NCBI GenBank assembly: GCA_028280635.1
Contig: JANQLM010000063.1
Coordinates: 1 to 64,000, forward strand
Direction: 5' to 3'
DNA from: Halieaceae bacterium
GTDB lineage: Bacteria; Pseudomonadota; Gammaproteobacteria; Pseudomonadales; Halieaceae
Length of the DNA stretch: 64,000 nucleotides
Under the pieces are notes generated by a model that did not search any database, had not been told where the DNA came from, and worked only from the letters and a program-made list of their open reading frames with translations. A program made the position numbers and the translations under genes. This document shows, one piece after another, positions 55,814 through 64,000 of the stretch; position 1 is the stretch's first letter; each line of letters opens with the position of its first letter.

Positions 55814-57062
55814 AGCGGTATCCCGGTTTGGCGAAGGTCAGTTGCACGGTGCCGATCACCCGCTCGCGGAAACCCCCTTCGCAGTAGCACAGGTAGAACT
55901 CCCACATGCGGATAAAGGTCTCGTCGAAGCCCATGCGGCGCACGTCCTCGATGCGGTCGAAGAAGCGATCGCGCCAGTCGGCCAGGGTGTCGGCGTAGTG
56001 TTCGGTAATGTCGCGCAGGTGCACCATCTGCATGTCGGTGTCTTCCCGCAGATGCTTGCTGATCACCTCCACCGAGGGCAGGCAGCCGCCGGGGAAGATG
56101 TAGCGCTTGATGAAGTCCACGGAGTCCCGCGCCTGCTCGTAGCGCTGGTCCACCATGGTGATGGCCTGGATGGCCATCAGGCCGTGGGGCTTGAGGAGGC
56201 TTGAGCACTTTTCGAAGTAGTTGCTGTAGAACTGGTGGCCCACTGCCTCGATCATTTCCACCGACACCAGCTTGTCGTACTCGCCCTCCAGCTCGCGGTA
56301 GTCCTTGAGCAGCAGGGTGACCCGGTCTTCCAGGCCTTCGTCCCGCACCCGCTGGCAGGCGCGCTCGTACTGCTCGCGGGAGATCGTGGTGGTGGTGACG
56401 CGGCAGCCGTAGTGTTTTGCGGCATGCACCGCCAGGCCGCCCCAGCCGGTGCCGATTTCCAGCAGGTGATCCTCCGGGCCCAGCTCAAGCTGCTGGCACA
56501 GCAGGTCCAGCTTGTGAGTGGCGGCCTCTTCCAGGCCGGCATCCCCGCGCGGGTACACCGCGGCGGAGTACATCATGCTCCGGTCCAGGAACAGCTCGAA
56601 GAAATCGTTGCCCAGGTCGTAGTGGGCGGAGATATTGCGGCGCGAGCCGGTCAGCGTGTTGCTGTTCAGGTAGTGGGCAATCGCCAGGCCCAGGCGGCGT
56701 ACCCAGGAGCCATTGGCATTCATGGAGTGCAGCACCGACAGGTTGGCGGTGAACAGGCGAATCACCTCGGTGAGGTCGGGTGAGGACCAGTCGCCCTGCA
56801 TATAGGCTTCACCGGAACCCAGGGCGCCGGCCATGAGAACTTTCTTGTAGACATCGGGGCTGTTCACGTGCACTTCCGCGTGAGGTTCATCGGTGCGGAA
56901 GGGGGAGCCGTAGGTGCGAACCTCGCCCCCTTCGTGCACCGTGAGGGAGCCGATTTGCAGGCTCTTCAGCAGACGTTCCATGGCTTTCCTGGCCATGCTG
57001 TTAGCCGGGTTGCTGGTGCGCACCTCGGGCAAACTGATCGCGCGTACGCTGGCGTCACTCAT
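55806..57062 (-). CDS. cfa: Cyclopropane-fatty-acyl-phospholipid synthase
   Basis: SAM-dependent enzyme that adds a methylene across the double bond of membrane phospholipid acyl chains; 418 residues. The N-terminal lipid-binding part is followed by the methyltransferase core: [16 protein letters not shown], the SAM loop [30 protein letters not shown] with the catalytic bicarbonate-site Glu/His, and [10 protein letters not shown] and [12 protein letters not shown]. Third gene of the operon, and the adjacent ones may act on the same lipids. Overlaps DUF1365 by eight bases. Cyclopropanation protects membranes from singlet oxygen and acid, in keeping with RpoE control. Confidence 0.95.
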   Translation of the reverse strand: MSDASVRAISLPEVRTSNPANSMARKAMERLLKSLQIGSLTVHEGGEVRTYGSPFRTDEPHAEVHVNSPDVYKKVLMAGALGSGEAYMQGDWSSPDLTEVIRLFTANLSVLHSMNANGSWVRRLGLAIAHYLNSNTLTGSRRNISAHYDLGNDFFELFLDRSMMYSAAVYPRGDAGLEEAATHKLDLLCQQLELGPEDHLLEIGTGWGGLAVHAAKHYGCRVTTTTISREQYERACQRVRDEGLEDRVTLLLKDYRELEGEYDKLVSVEMIEAVGHQFYSNYFEKCSSLLKPHGLMAIQAITMVDQRYEQARDSVDFIKRYIFPGGCLPSVEVISKHLREDTDMQMVHLRDITEHYADTLADWRDRFFDRIEDVRRMGFDETFIRMWEFYLCYCEGGFRERVIGTVQLTFAKPGYRFA

Positions 57063-57822
57063 TGCTTAGTCTCGCTGTCGTCGTTGAAGAAGGGTGGGGT
57101 ATATACGGAACGCCCTTCAGCCAGATCTTCAGGGCTTCCCAGTAGATGCCGCCGGCCACCTTGGCGGTCATCACCGGGTAGCGCCACAGGAAGCGGCGCA
57201 GGCTGGCTGTGCTCAACTCGTGGCGCTTCAGCGACAGGGTCGCGTCGAACACGCGCTCGCCATCCTGGCTGTTGGCCAGGTGCAGGCAGAGCCGGTCGCC
57301 GGGGGTGTTGCTGTGCCACTGGTATTCCATGTCCATGGGGTGGAACGGCGAGACGTGGAAGGTCTTGGCAAAGCGGGTGCGCAGCCACTCCTCACCGGCC
57401 TCGGCGCTCAGCACATAGGCGTGGCGTTCGTTCCAGGGGGTGTTGGTGACCTCGGCTACCAGGTATTCGAGTTCTTCACCGCTCTCGTCCATGCAGTAGT
57501 AGCAGGTGATCGGGTTGATGAGGAATCCGAAGTAGCGCAGGTTGGCCAGCATGTAGATTGGCCCAGCGGGGCGCTGGCCGGTCTCTTCCTGCACCTTCCG
57601 GCGTATCGCCTCGTCCAGCGGCAGGGCCGGATCGCCGAGGAAGTCCTCCCGCTTGAACCAGGCCAGGGCCGGGCGGCGGGCGGACCACAGCCAGCTCCCG
57701 TCGAACAGTTCCGGCAGCTCATCCAGCTTCAGGAAGGGCATAAATACCCGGTAGGTGAAGTCATGGACCCGCGGCGACCTGCGCCGGTGTCGGACCCAGC
57801 CCTCGTAGATAGCGCTCGTCAC
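57055..57822 (-). CDS. DUF1365 family protein
   Basis: Protein of 255 residues with the full DUF1365 pattern: [20 protein letters not shown], then [30 protein letters not shown], and [14 protein letters not shown]. No TM or signal peptide. In many Proteobacteria it stands between a flavin amine-oxidase-like gene and cfa, and its family is linked to furan or cyclopropane fatty-acid metabolism, but the reaction is not known to me. GTG start at 57822 overlaps the amine oxidase stop by four bases. Confidence 0.9.
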   Translation of the reverse strand: MTSAIYEGWVRHRRRSPRVHDFTYRVFMPFLKLDELPELFDGSWLWSARRPALAWFKREDFLGDPALPLDEAIRRKVQEETGQRPAGPIYMLANLRYFGFLINPITCYYCMDESGEELEYLVAEVTNTPWNERHAYVLSAEAGEEWLRTRFAKTFHVSPFHPMDMEYQWHSNTPGDRLCLHLANSQDGERVFDATLSLKRHELSTASLRRFLWRYPVMTAKVAGGIYWEALKIWLKGVPYIPHPSSTTTARLSNE

Positions 57823-59087
57823 GCGGCGCTGACCAGGGGCTGGGGGCTGGCCGCAGCAATGCCCTCGGCAACGCGTTTGGCGCTGCGCACGCCGTCTTCG
57901 TGGAAGCCATTGTGCCAGTAGGCGCCGCAGTACCAGGTGCGCTCGGTGTTGATCTCGGCCCAGCGCTCCTGGGCCCGTACCTGCGCCAGGCTGAATACCG
58001 GGTGGGCGTAGTTGAAGCGGCCGAGGATCTTGTGCGGGTTGATGGCGTCGGTGTGGTTCAGGGTGACGCAGAAAGTCTCCGGCGCATCAATGCCCTGCAG
58101 GATATTCATGTTGTAGGTGAGCACCGCGCGCTGCGAATCCTCGGTCAGCAGGTAGTTCCAGGCCGACCAGGTCTTGGGCAGCTCCGGCAGCAGACGGGTG
58201 TCGGTGTGCAGCACCACGTCGTTGTCCTGGTAGCACATGGCGCCCAGCACCTCACGCTCGGTGTCGCTGGGGTCGCTCAATAAGGCCAGGGCCTGGTCTG
58301 AGTGGCAGGCCAGCACCACCTGGTCGAAGCGCTCGCTGCGGCCATCTTTCAGGCTCAGGGTGATGCCGTCGGCCTCGCGGCGCACGCCAGTCACCGGATT
58401 GCCGGTGTAAATCTGGTTGGCGAAACCCTCGGTGAGCGGGCCCAGGTATTCCCGGGAGCCGCCCTTTATCACCCGCCACTGGGGCCGGTTCTTGATGCTC
58501 AGCAGGCCGTGGTTCTTGAAAAAGCGCACAAAGAACTGCAGCGGGAAACCGTCCATCACATCGGTATCCGCCGACCAGATGGCGGAGCCCATGGGTACCA
58601 GGTACTGCTCGATAAAGGCCCTGCCGTAGCGCTTGCGGCGCAGATAGTCACCGAGGGTGATGTTGCCGTCGATCTGGCCCGATTCCAGGTCGGCCACGGA
58701 CTCCTTGTTGAAGCGCAGGATGTCGCGAATCATGCCGATAAAGCGCGGCGACACCAGGTTGCCGCGCTGGGCGAACAGGGCATCCAGGCTGGTGCCGGCC
58801 CATTCCAGTCCGGTGAGCCGGTCGCTGACGCTGAAGCTCATGGCGGTGGGCTGGTTTTCGACCCCCAGTTCGTCCAGCAGGGCGATGAAGTTGGGGTAGG
58901 TCCAGTCGTTGTAGACAATAAAGCCGGTGTCGATGGCGTACTGGCGTCCGCCCACGCTCACGTCAACGGTGGCGGTATGGCCACCAATGCGTTGATTTTG
59001 CTCGAAAACATGCACATCGTGCCGGCGCTGCAGGTAGTAGGCGCAGGCCAGGCCAGAGATGCCGCTGCCGACGATGGCGATCTTCAT
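57819..59087 (-). CDS. FAD-dependent amine oxidase-like protein
   Basis: NAD/FAD-binding protein of 422 residues, related to the flavin amine oxidase/phytoene-desaturase superfamily. The dinucleotide-binding loop is [18 protein letters not shown] at residues 2-19, with [15 protein letters not shown]. The middle and end have [21 protein letters not shown] and the closing [24 protein letters not shown] contact. The ATG at 59087 starts the Rossmann strand; the frame upstream is promoter DNA. First gene of the operon that also carries DUF1365, cfa, DUF2878 and the unknown secreted protein. Confidence 0.92.
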   Translation of the reverse strand: MKIAIVGSGISGLACAYYLQRRHDVHVFEQNQRIGGHTATVDVSVGGRQYAIDTGFIVYNDWTYPNFIALLDELGVENQPTAMSFSVSDRLTGLEWAGTSLDALFAQRGNLVSPRFIGMIRDILRFNKESVADLESGQIDGNITLGDYLRRKRYGRAFIEQYLVPMGSAIWSADTDVMDGFPLQFFVRFFKNHGLLSIKNRPQWRVIKGGSREYLGPLTEGFANQIYTGNPVTGVRREADGITLSLKDGRSERFDQVVLACHSDQALALLSDPSDTEREVLGAMCYQDNDVVLHTDTRLLPELPKTWSAWNYLLTEDSQRAVLTYNMNILQGIDAPETFCVTLNHTDAINPHKILGRFNYAHPVFSLAQVRAQERWAEINTERTWYCGAYWHNGFHEDGVRSAKRVAEGIAAASPQPLVSAA

Positions 59088-59121
59088 TTCGAGGGGGATT
59101 CCGTCCAGCTTTTGATGCGAA

Positions 59122-59151
59122 TGTTTACGCCGCACCGGATTTAGCGGATCA
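59122..59151 (-). promoter_or_regulatory. RpoE (ECF11-type) promoter of the amine-oxidase operon
   Basis: On the minus strand TGATCC (59151-59146), exactly 18 bases, then TAAACA (59127-59122). This matches the RpoE promoter known from Rhodobacter sphaeroides (TGATCC-N18-TAAGA). It stands 34 bases before the ATG of the oxidase. A weaker TGACCG-N18-GTAAAT on the plus strand (59153-59182) could drive rpoE-chrR itself. Confidence 0.82.
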
Positions 59152-59245
59152 TTGACCGATGTTGGTCTAAACTTATGTAAATACACACGTTTTTCGGTGA
59201 TCTGCGGGCGGTTTTGTCGCGTAACGGTCTCCAAGGAGAGCTCAT

Positions 59246-59890
59246 ATGAGCGAGTTACCCCCAGAGGACGACCCCGAGATGCAAGCAGCACAGCCGTCAC
59301 GAACACCAGGGCCGAACATTCAGGTCAACGCCGAAGGCAAGCGGGACGACGAGTGGAGCCAGTGCCTGCAGGTGATTGCCCAAGAGCGCGATCGCGCCGC
59401 CTTTGGCCGCCTGTTCAAGCACTTCGCGCCGCTGGTCAAGGCCTTTGCCATGTCCGGCTCCCCACTGGCAGCCTCACACGCGGACGAACTGGTCCAGGAA
59501 GTGATGCTGAAAGTGTGGCAGAAGGCTGACGGCTACAACCCCCGCAAGGCCGCTGCCAGCACCTGGATTTACACCATCGCCCGGAACTGCCGTACGGACA
59601 TGTACCGGCGCCTGCAGAAGTTCGACACGCCGCTGGCGGCTGAAGACATCTGGGTTGAGCAGGAAGAGGAAGAGCCGTTTGTGGCGGTGCAGCAGCGCAG
59701 GAACGCCGCGCGAGTCAGGGAAATGCTGACCCAGCTGCCCCAGGAACAGGCCCAGATTCTTGCCAAGGTGTACATGGAGGGTAAATCACACTCCGAGGTG
59801 GCGGAGGATCTGCAGTTGCCTCTGGGCACGGTGAAGTCGCGGGTGCGGCTGGCCATGCAGAAACTCCAGATTATGACGGACCAACGCTGA
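59246..59890 (+). CDS. rpoE: RpoE-type ECF sigma factor (ECF11)
   Basis: Extracytoplasmic-function sigma factor of 214 residues. An N-terminal extension of about 40 residues precedes region 2: RAAFGRLFKHFAPLVKAFAM, HADELVQEVMLKVWQKA, TWIYTIARNCRTDMYRRLQ. Region 4 is about 155-205: MLTQLPQEQAQILAKVYMEG and LPLGTVKSRVRLAMQKL with the DNA-recognition helix. In R. sphaeroides this sigma factor responds to singlet oxygen. AAGGAGAG stands five bases before the ATG. Its anti-sigma ChrR follows, and its likely promoter site lies in the divergent intergenic region. Confidence 0.94.
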   Translation: MSELPPEDDPEMQAAQPSRTPGPNIQVNAEGKRDDEWSQCLQVIAQERDRAAFGRLFKHFAPLVKAFAMSGSPLAASHADELVQEVMLKVWQKADGYNPRKAAASTWIYTIARNCRTDMYRRLQKFDTPLAAEDIWVEQEEEEPFVAVQQRRNAARVREMLTQLPQEQAQILAKVYMEGKSHSEVAEDLQLPLGTVKSRVRLAMQKLQIMTDQR

Positions 59891-59933
59891 TCTCACAGAA
59901 GACTGGCGCGAAGATAATAGAGCGATATTGACC

Positions 59934-60593
59934 ATGGTTACTCATCACCCCGACACGCGACTGCTGAACGAGTTTGCCTCAGGCAGCCTCCCGCTCGCTC
60001 AGTCGGTTGCCATTTCCGTGCATTTGCATTTCTGCGACCACTGCAAGCGGCAGGTGAAGGCCCTGCAGGACATGGGTGCGCAGATGTTCGACACCCTGGA
60101 GCCGGCGGAAGTTGACGACTCACTGCTGGACAGCGTGCTTAACCACCTCGATGACGAGGCGCCCCTGACCTATCAGTCGAAGGCCTCCGACGTCGACAGC
60201 GACGAAAGCCCGGTACTGGTGCAGCGCCTGATGAACGGCGACTACCAGGACCTGCAGTGGAGCCGCATCAACAAGGCGCTGCAGATTGCCCGCCTGCGCA
60301 CCGGCGACCCGAAACATGAGTTCGCCCTGTATCACATCAAGGCCGGCGGCAGCATTCCCCTGCACACCCACAAGGGCACCGAGCTGACCTTGGTGCTGGA
60401 GGGCAGCTTCTCCGACGAGGAGGGCGTTTACCAGCAGGGTGATTTCCTGATGCGCGACGCCGAAGACCAGCACACGCCGACGGCCTCCAAGACCGCTGAC
60501 TGCATCTGCATCGGTGTGCTGGACGCGCCGATTCGCTTCAAGCCCTGGAATTACCGGCTGCTGAACCCGTTCCTGCAGCTCCAGGCCAGCTAA
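59934..60593 (+). CDS. chrR: ChrR-type zinc anti-sigma factor with cupin domain
   Basis: Anti-sigma factor for RpoE, 219 residues. The N-terminal anti-sigma domain has the zinc site His30-x3-Cys34-x2-Cys37 (SVHLHFCDHC) and an early His5, exactly as in R. sphaeroides ChrR (His6, His31, Cys35, Cys38). The C-terminal cupin domain has the likely metal ligands His144, His146, Glu150 and His180 (IPLHTHKGTE, then EDQH). Singlet oxygen causes its release or proteolysis in the model system. I placed the start at ATG 59934; a TTG six bases upstream is the alternative. Confidence 0.93.
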   Translation: MVTHHPDTRLLNEFASGSLPLAQSVAISVHLHFCDHCKRQVKALQDMGAQMFDTLEPAEVDDSLLDSVLNHLDDEAPLTYQSKASDVDSDESPVLVQRLMNGDYQDLQWSRINKALQIARLRTGDPKHEFALYHIKAGGSIPLHTHKGTELTLVLEGSFSDEEGVYQQGDFLMRDAEDQHTPTASKTADCICIGVLDAPIRFKPWNYRLLNPFLQLQAS

Positions 60594-60598
60594 GCCGG

Positions 60599-61087
60599 CT
60601 AACTGGCAGGCGGCCCGGGCTCTTCCAGCCCGTCCTCCAATGCATCTTCACTGGGGCCACGACTGTGGCCCCAGCTCGTTTCCATCTGGAAATACAGGAA
60701 AGACGCCGTCCAGGCGATCTGCACCAGCCCGGTCACCGCTTCCATGCCCACCATAAAGCGCACCCAGCCCTCGGGCACGATATCCCCAAAGCCCAGGGTG
60801 CTATAGGTGACGAAGGACAGGTACACGCAGTCGAAGAAGTCCTCCATCTTCGATTCCCCCAGAAAACTGCCCAGTTCCGGGTTGTGCAGCACGTAGTAGT
60901 AGCCGCCGGCGAAGATGTAGATCTCAATGGTATGCGCCGCCAGTGCCAGCATCACCCCGAACACCACTTCCTGGCGGGGCCCCACCCGCACCGACTTCAC
61001 CACCGTGCCCAGCCGGTACAACAACTCGTAGTGCACCGCCACGCACAGTGCCACCAGGGTCAGGTTGAGGGCGAACATCATCAGCAT
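60599..61087 (-). CDS. Two-TM potassium channel-like protein
   Basis: Small channel-type membrane protein of 162 residues. TM1 at about residues 4-22, another hydrophobic stretch at 42-62, a pore helix and filter near 94-102 with TYSTLGFGD, and a last TM around 110-130 ending in LYFQMETSW. The filter TLGFGD keeps the GFGD core but the T-V is changed to T-L, so K+ selectivity is likely but not certain. No RCK/TrkA regulatory domain is attached. Monocistronic, divergent from pntA with 216 bases between. Confidence 0.82.
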   Translation of the reverse strand: MLMMFALNLTLVALCVAVHYELLYRLGTVVKSVRVGPRQEVVFGVMLALAAHTIEIYIFAGGYYYVLHNPELGSFLGESKMEDFFDCVYLSFVTYSTLGFGDIVPEGWVRFMVGMEAVTGLVQIAWTASFLYFQMETSWGHSRGPSEDALEDGLEEPGPPAS

Positions 61088-61303
61088 GACGCTATTCTTG
61101 CCTACTGGGGGTGAGAAAGTAAGACAGAATCACTTCAGCTGCGTATGCATTGTTTCATCCGCGGTTTGATGGCGGCGGGTGGCGGCTGGGCATTCATTTT
61201 CCCGATGGTGGATATTTGTCGGGGTTTTGTTTAGCTGTGCTACTCTCACGGTCCTTTTTAAGGACGCGGTATACCGATAACAGAACAGGGAACGGGTAAA
61301 TCT

Positions 61304-62446
61304 ATGCGCATAGCGATCCCGAAAGAGACGCACCCGGGCGAAAACCGGGTTCCCATCATCCCCGACGTGGCCAAGAAGCTCGTGCGGATGGGGGCAGAAG
61401 TCACGATCGAAAGCGGTATGGGCCTGGGGGCAGGCTTCCAGGACAGCGAATATACAGACGCCGGCTGCCAGACCAGCGGCGACCGGGCCGGCCTGCTGGG
61501 CAGCGCCGACATGGTGCTGCGTATCCGCAAGCCGGCCATTGAGGAAGTCAGCCAGCTCAAGCAGGGCTGCATCCACGTGAGCTTCCTCGATCCCTTCAAC
61601 GAACACGAGCTGGTGCGGGCTTTCCAGTCGGCGGGCGTGACTGCCATCTCCATGGAGATGATTCCCCGCTCCACCCGCAGCCAGAAGATGGATGCACTCA
61701 GCTCCCAGGCCAGCCTGGCGGGCTACGTGATGGTGCTGCTGGCGGCGACCCGCATGCCCGGCATCTTCCCGATGATGATGACCCCGGCCGGTACTCTGAA
61801 GCCCGCCAAGGTGTTCATCATCGGCGCCGGCGTGGCGGGCCTGCAAGCCATCGCCACCGCCAAGCGCATGGGCGCCCGGGTCACCGCCTTCGACACCCGC
61901 GACGTGGTGAAGGAACAGGTGGAATCCCTGGGTGCGAAGTTCCTGGAGATTGACCTGGGTGAAACCGGCCAGACCGCCGACGGCTACGCCAAGGAGCTGA
62001 CGCCTGAGCAGATCGAGATGCAGCGCCAGGCCCAGGCTGACGTGATTGCCGAATCCGACGTGCTGATCACCACCGCCCAGGTATTCGGCCGCAAGCCGCC
62101 GGTGCTGGTCACCCGCGACGTGGTGGAGCGCATGCGCGCCGGCGCCGTGGTAGTCGACATGGCCGCCGAGACCGGCGGCAACGTGGAGGGCTCCGAGCCC
62201 GGCCAGACCGTGAACATCAACGGCGTGACCGTGATCGGCGACGGCAACTGGGCCAATTTCGTGGCCCGCGACGCCAGCCAGATGTACGCCTCCAATATGT
62301 TCAACCTGGTTGACGACAACTGGGACGAAGAGGCCAAGGCCTTCCAGGTGGATTTCGAAGACGACATCCTGCAGGGCTGCGTGATTACCCACGGCGGTGC
62401 CATCACCAACGACACCATCAAGAACATCCTGGAAGGGGGCGCATAA
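61304..62446 (+). CDS. pntA: NAD(P) transhydrogenase subunit alpha, NAD-binding part
   Basis: Soluble NAD(H)-binding domain I of the membrane proton-translocating transhydrogenase; 380 residues. Family features: PKETHPGENRVPIIPDVAKKL, the GLGAGFQDSEY region, the mobile loop MEMIPRSTRSQKMDALSSQ with the RQD-equivalent residues, and the Rossmann motif VFIIGAGVAGLQA. The alpha subunit is split into two genes here (this and the next). Start ATG 61304; the upstream leader includes a GGTCCTTTTTAAGGAC palindrome near 61251-61266. Confidence 0.95.
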   Translation: MRIAIPKETHPGENRVPIIPDVAKKLVRMGAEVTIESGMGLGAGFQDSEYTDAGCQTSGDRAGLLGSADMVLRIRKPAIEEVSQLKQGCIHVSFLDPFNEHELVRAFQSAGVTAISMEMIPRSTRSQKMDALSSQASLAGYVMVLLAATRMPGIFPMMMTPAGTLKPAKVFIIGAGVAGLQAIATAKRMGARVTAFDTRDVVKEQVESLGAKFLEIDLGETGQTADGYAKELTPEQIEMQRQAQADVIAESDVLITTAQVFGRKPPVLVTRDVVERMRAGAVVVDMAAETGGNVEGSEPGQTVNINGVTVIGDGNWANFVARDASQMYASNMFNLVDDNWDEEAKAFQVDFEDDILQGCVITHGGAITNDTIKNILEGGA

Positions 62447-62447
62447 C

Positions 62448-62735
62448 ATGGTACCGGCTGAAGTATTCCTGACGTTTATTCTCATGCTGTCCATCTTCCT
62501 GGGCTTCGAACTCATCAACAAAGTGCCGGCCACCCTGCACACGCCGCTGATGTCCGGCGCCAACGCGATCTCCGGTATCACCCTGGTGGGTGCCGTGAGC
62601 CTGGCGGGCACCGGCCAGCAGGACCTGGCCAACTGGCTGGGTGCGGGCGCCGTGGCGCTGGCCTCCATCAACGTGGTGGGTGGTTACCTGGTGACCGACC
62701 GCATGCTCGCCATGTTCAAGAAGAAGGAGGGCTGA
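62448..62735 (+). CDS. NAD(P) transhydrogenase subunit alpha, membrane part
   Basis: Membrane part of subunit alpha (often called PntAB or alpha-2), 95 residues with about three TM helices: FLTFILMLSIFLGFELI, then MSGANAISGITLVGAVSLAG and NWLGAGAVALASINVVGGYL. The charged tail MFKKKEG faces the cytoplasm. It starts one base after the pntA stop codon and ends two bases before pntB, so the three genes make one operon. Together with PntB it forms the proton channel. Confidence 0.94.
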   Translation: MVPAEVFLTFILMLSIFLGFELINKVPATLHTPLMSGANAISGITLVGAVSLAGTGQQDLANWLGAGAVALASINVVGGYLVTDRMLAMFKKKEG

Positions 62736-62737
62736 TC

Positions 62738-64000
<1,263 letters not shown>

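Noticed and set aside
61210..61303. Riboswitch or attenuator before pntA
   Set aside because: Only one short palindrome (GGTCCTTTTTAAGGAC) is visible; no known aptamer layout and no terminator stem.
61130..62671. 513-residue minus-strand open frame opposite pntA
   Set aside because: His/Gly/Ala-rich shadow frame spanning two genes of the transhydrogenase operon; no ribosome-binding site.

Overview
The window is a gene-dense, GC-rich stretch of a gammaproteobacterial chromosome, read as ordinary chromosome with small accessory patches. The gene order mutY-yggX / hisBHAF / yibQ / ctpA-envC-gpmI / rhodanese-grxC-secB / trmL-ntrC-ntrB-glnA-typA is the arrangement known from Pseudomonas and relatives. 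The extra content (RpoE-ChrR photo-oxidative stress cluster, two PQQ-type sugar dehydrogenases, NhaC antiporter, bacterial M2 peptidase) suggests a marine, aerobic member of the Halieaceae/Cellvibrionales group. That taxonomic placement is inference; no rRNA is present. One tRNA (Phe) is present. No CRISPR array, phage or intact insertion sequence was seen.

Layout. 1-6.1 kb: an RND efflux pump with its periplasmic adaptor (cut by the window edge), next to a LytS/LytTR-type two-component system. 6.2-12.1 kb: a DUF1653 protein, a flavin oxidase/DUF4386/PQQ dehydrogenase gene group, and a lipoprotein M2 (ACE-like) peptidase. 12.1-12.3 kb: tRNA-Phe with a duplicated 3' end downstream. 12.3-35 kb: the conserved block with DNA repair (mutY, yggX), histidine synthesis, cell-envelope functions, redox and export genes (rhodanese, grxC, secB), nitrogen control (ntrBC, glnA) and typA. 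It is interrupted by a low-GC GRAM-like gene, a methyltransferase and a prolyl oligopeptidase. 35-46.5 kb: dtd, a GNAT, a double cyclic-nucleotide-binding protein, parC, serB, a complex inverted-repeat element, a PilZ-like protein, and efp-epmA. 46.5-54.6 kb: thioesterase-nhaC, and a likely operon of PQQ dehydrogenase, EamA transporter, FAN1-type nuclease and an XPD-like helicase carrying its own nuclease domain. 54.6-60.6 kb: a five-gene membrane-lipid/oxidoreductase operon divergent from the ECF sigma factor rpoE and its zinc anti-sigma chrR. 60.6-64 kb: a two-TM ion channel and the three-part pntA1-pntA2-pntB transhydrogenase, with pntB cut by the window end.

Regulation visible in the DNA. 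glnA has a consensus sigma-54 promoter with phased NtrC-type sites about 108-148 bases upstream. ntrBC appears to have a second, slightly weaker sigma-54 promoter with its own NtrC-type palindromes. The amine-oxidase operon has a TGATCC-N18-TAAAC promoter matching the RpoE/ECF11 consensus, which links it to the adjacent rpoE-chrR pair.

Most interesting regions: the 42.2-42.55 kb composite palindrome; the FAN1-nuclease/helicase pair; the end of the RpoE operon, which includes an unrecognised secreted protein; the tRNA-Phe 3' duplication; and the 14-bp tandem array after parC.
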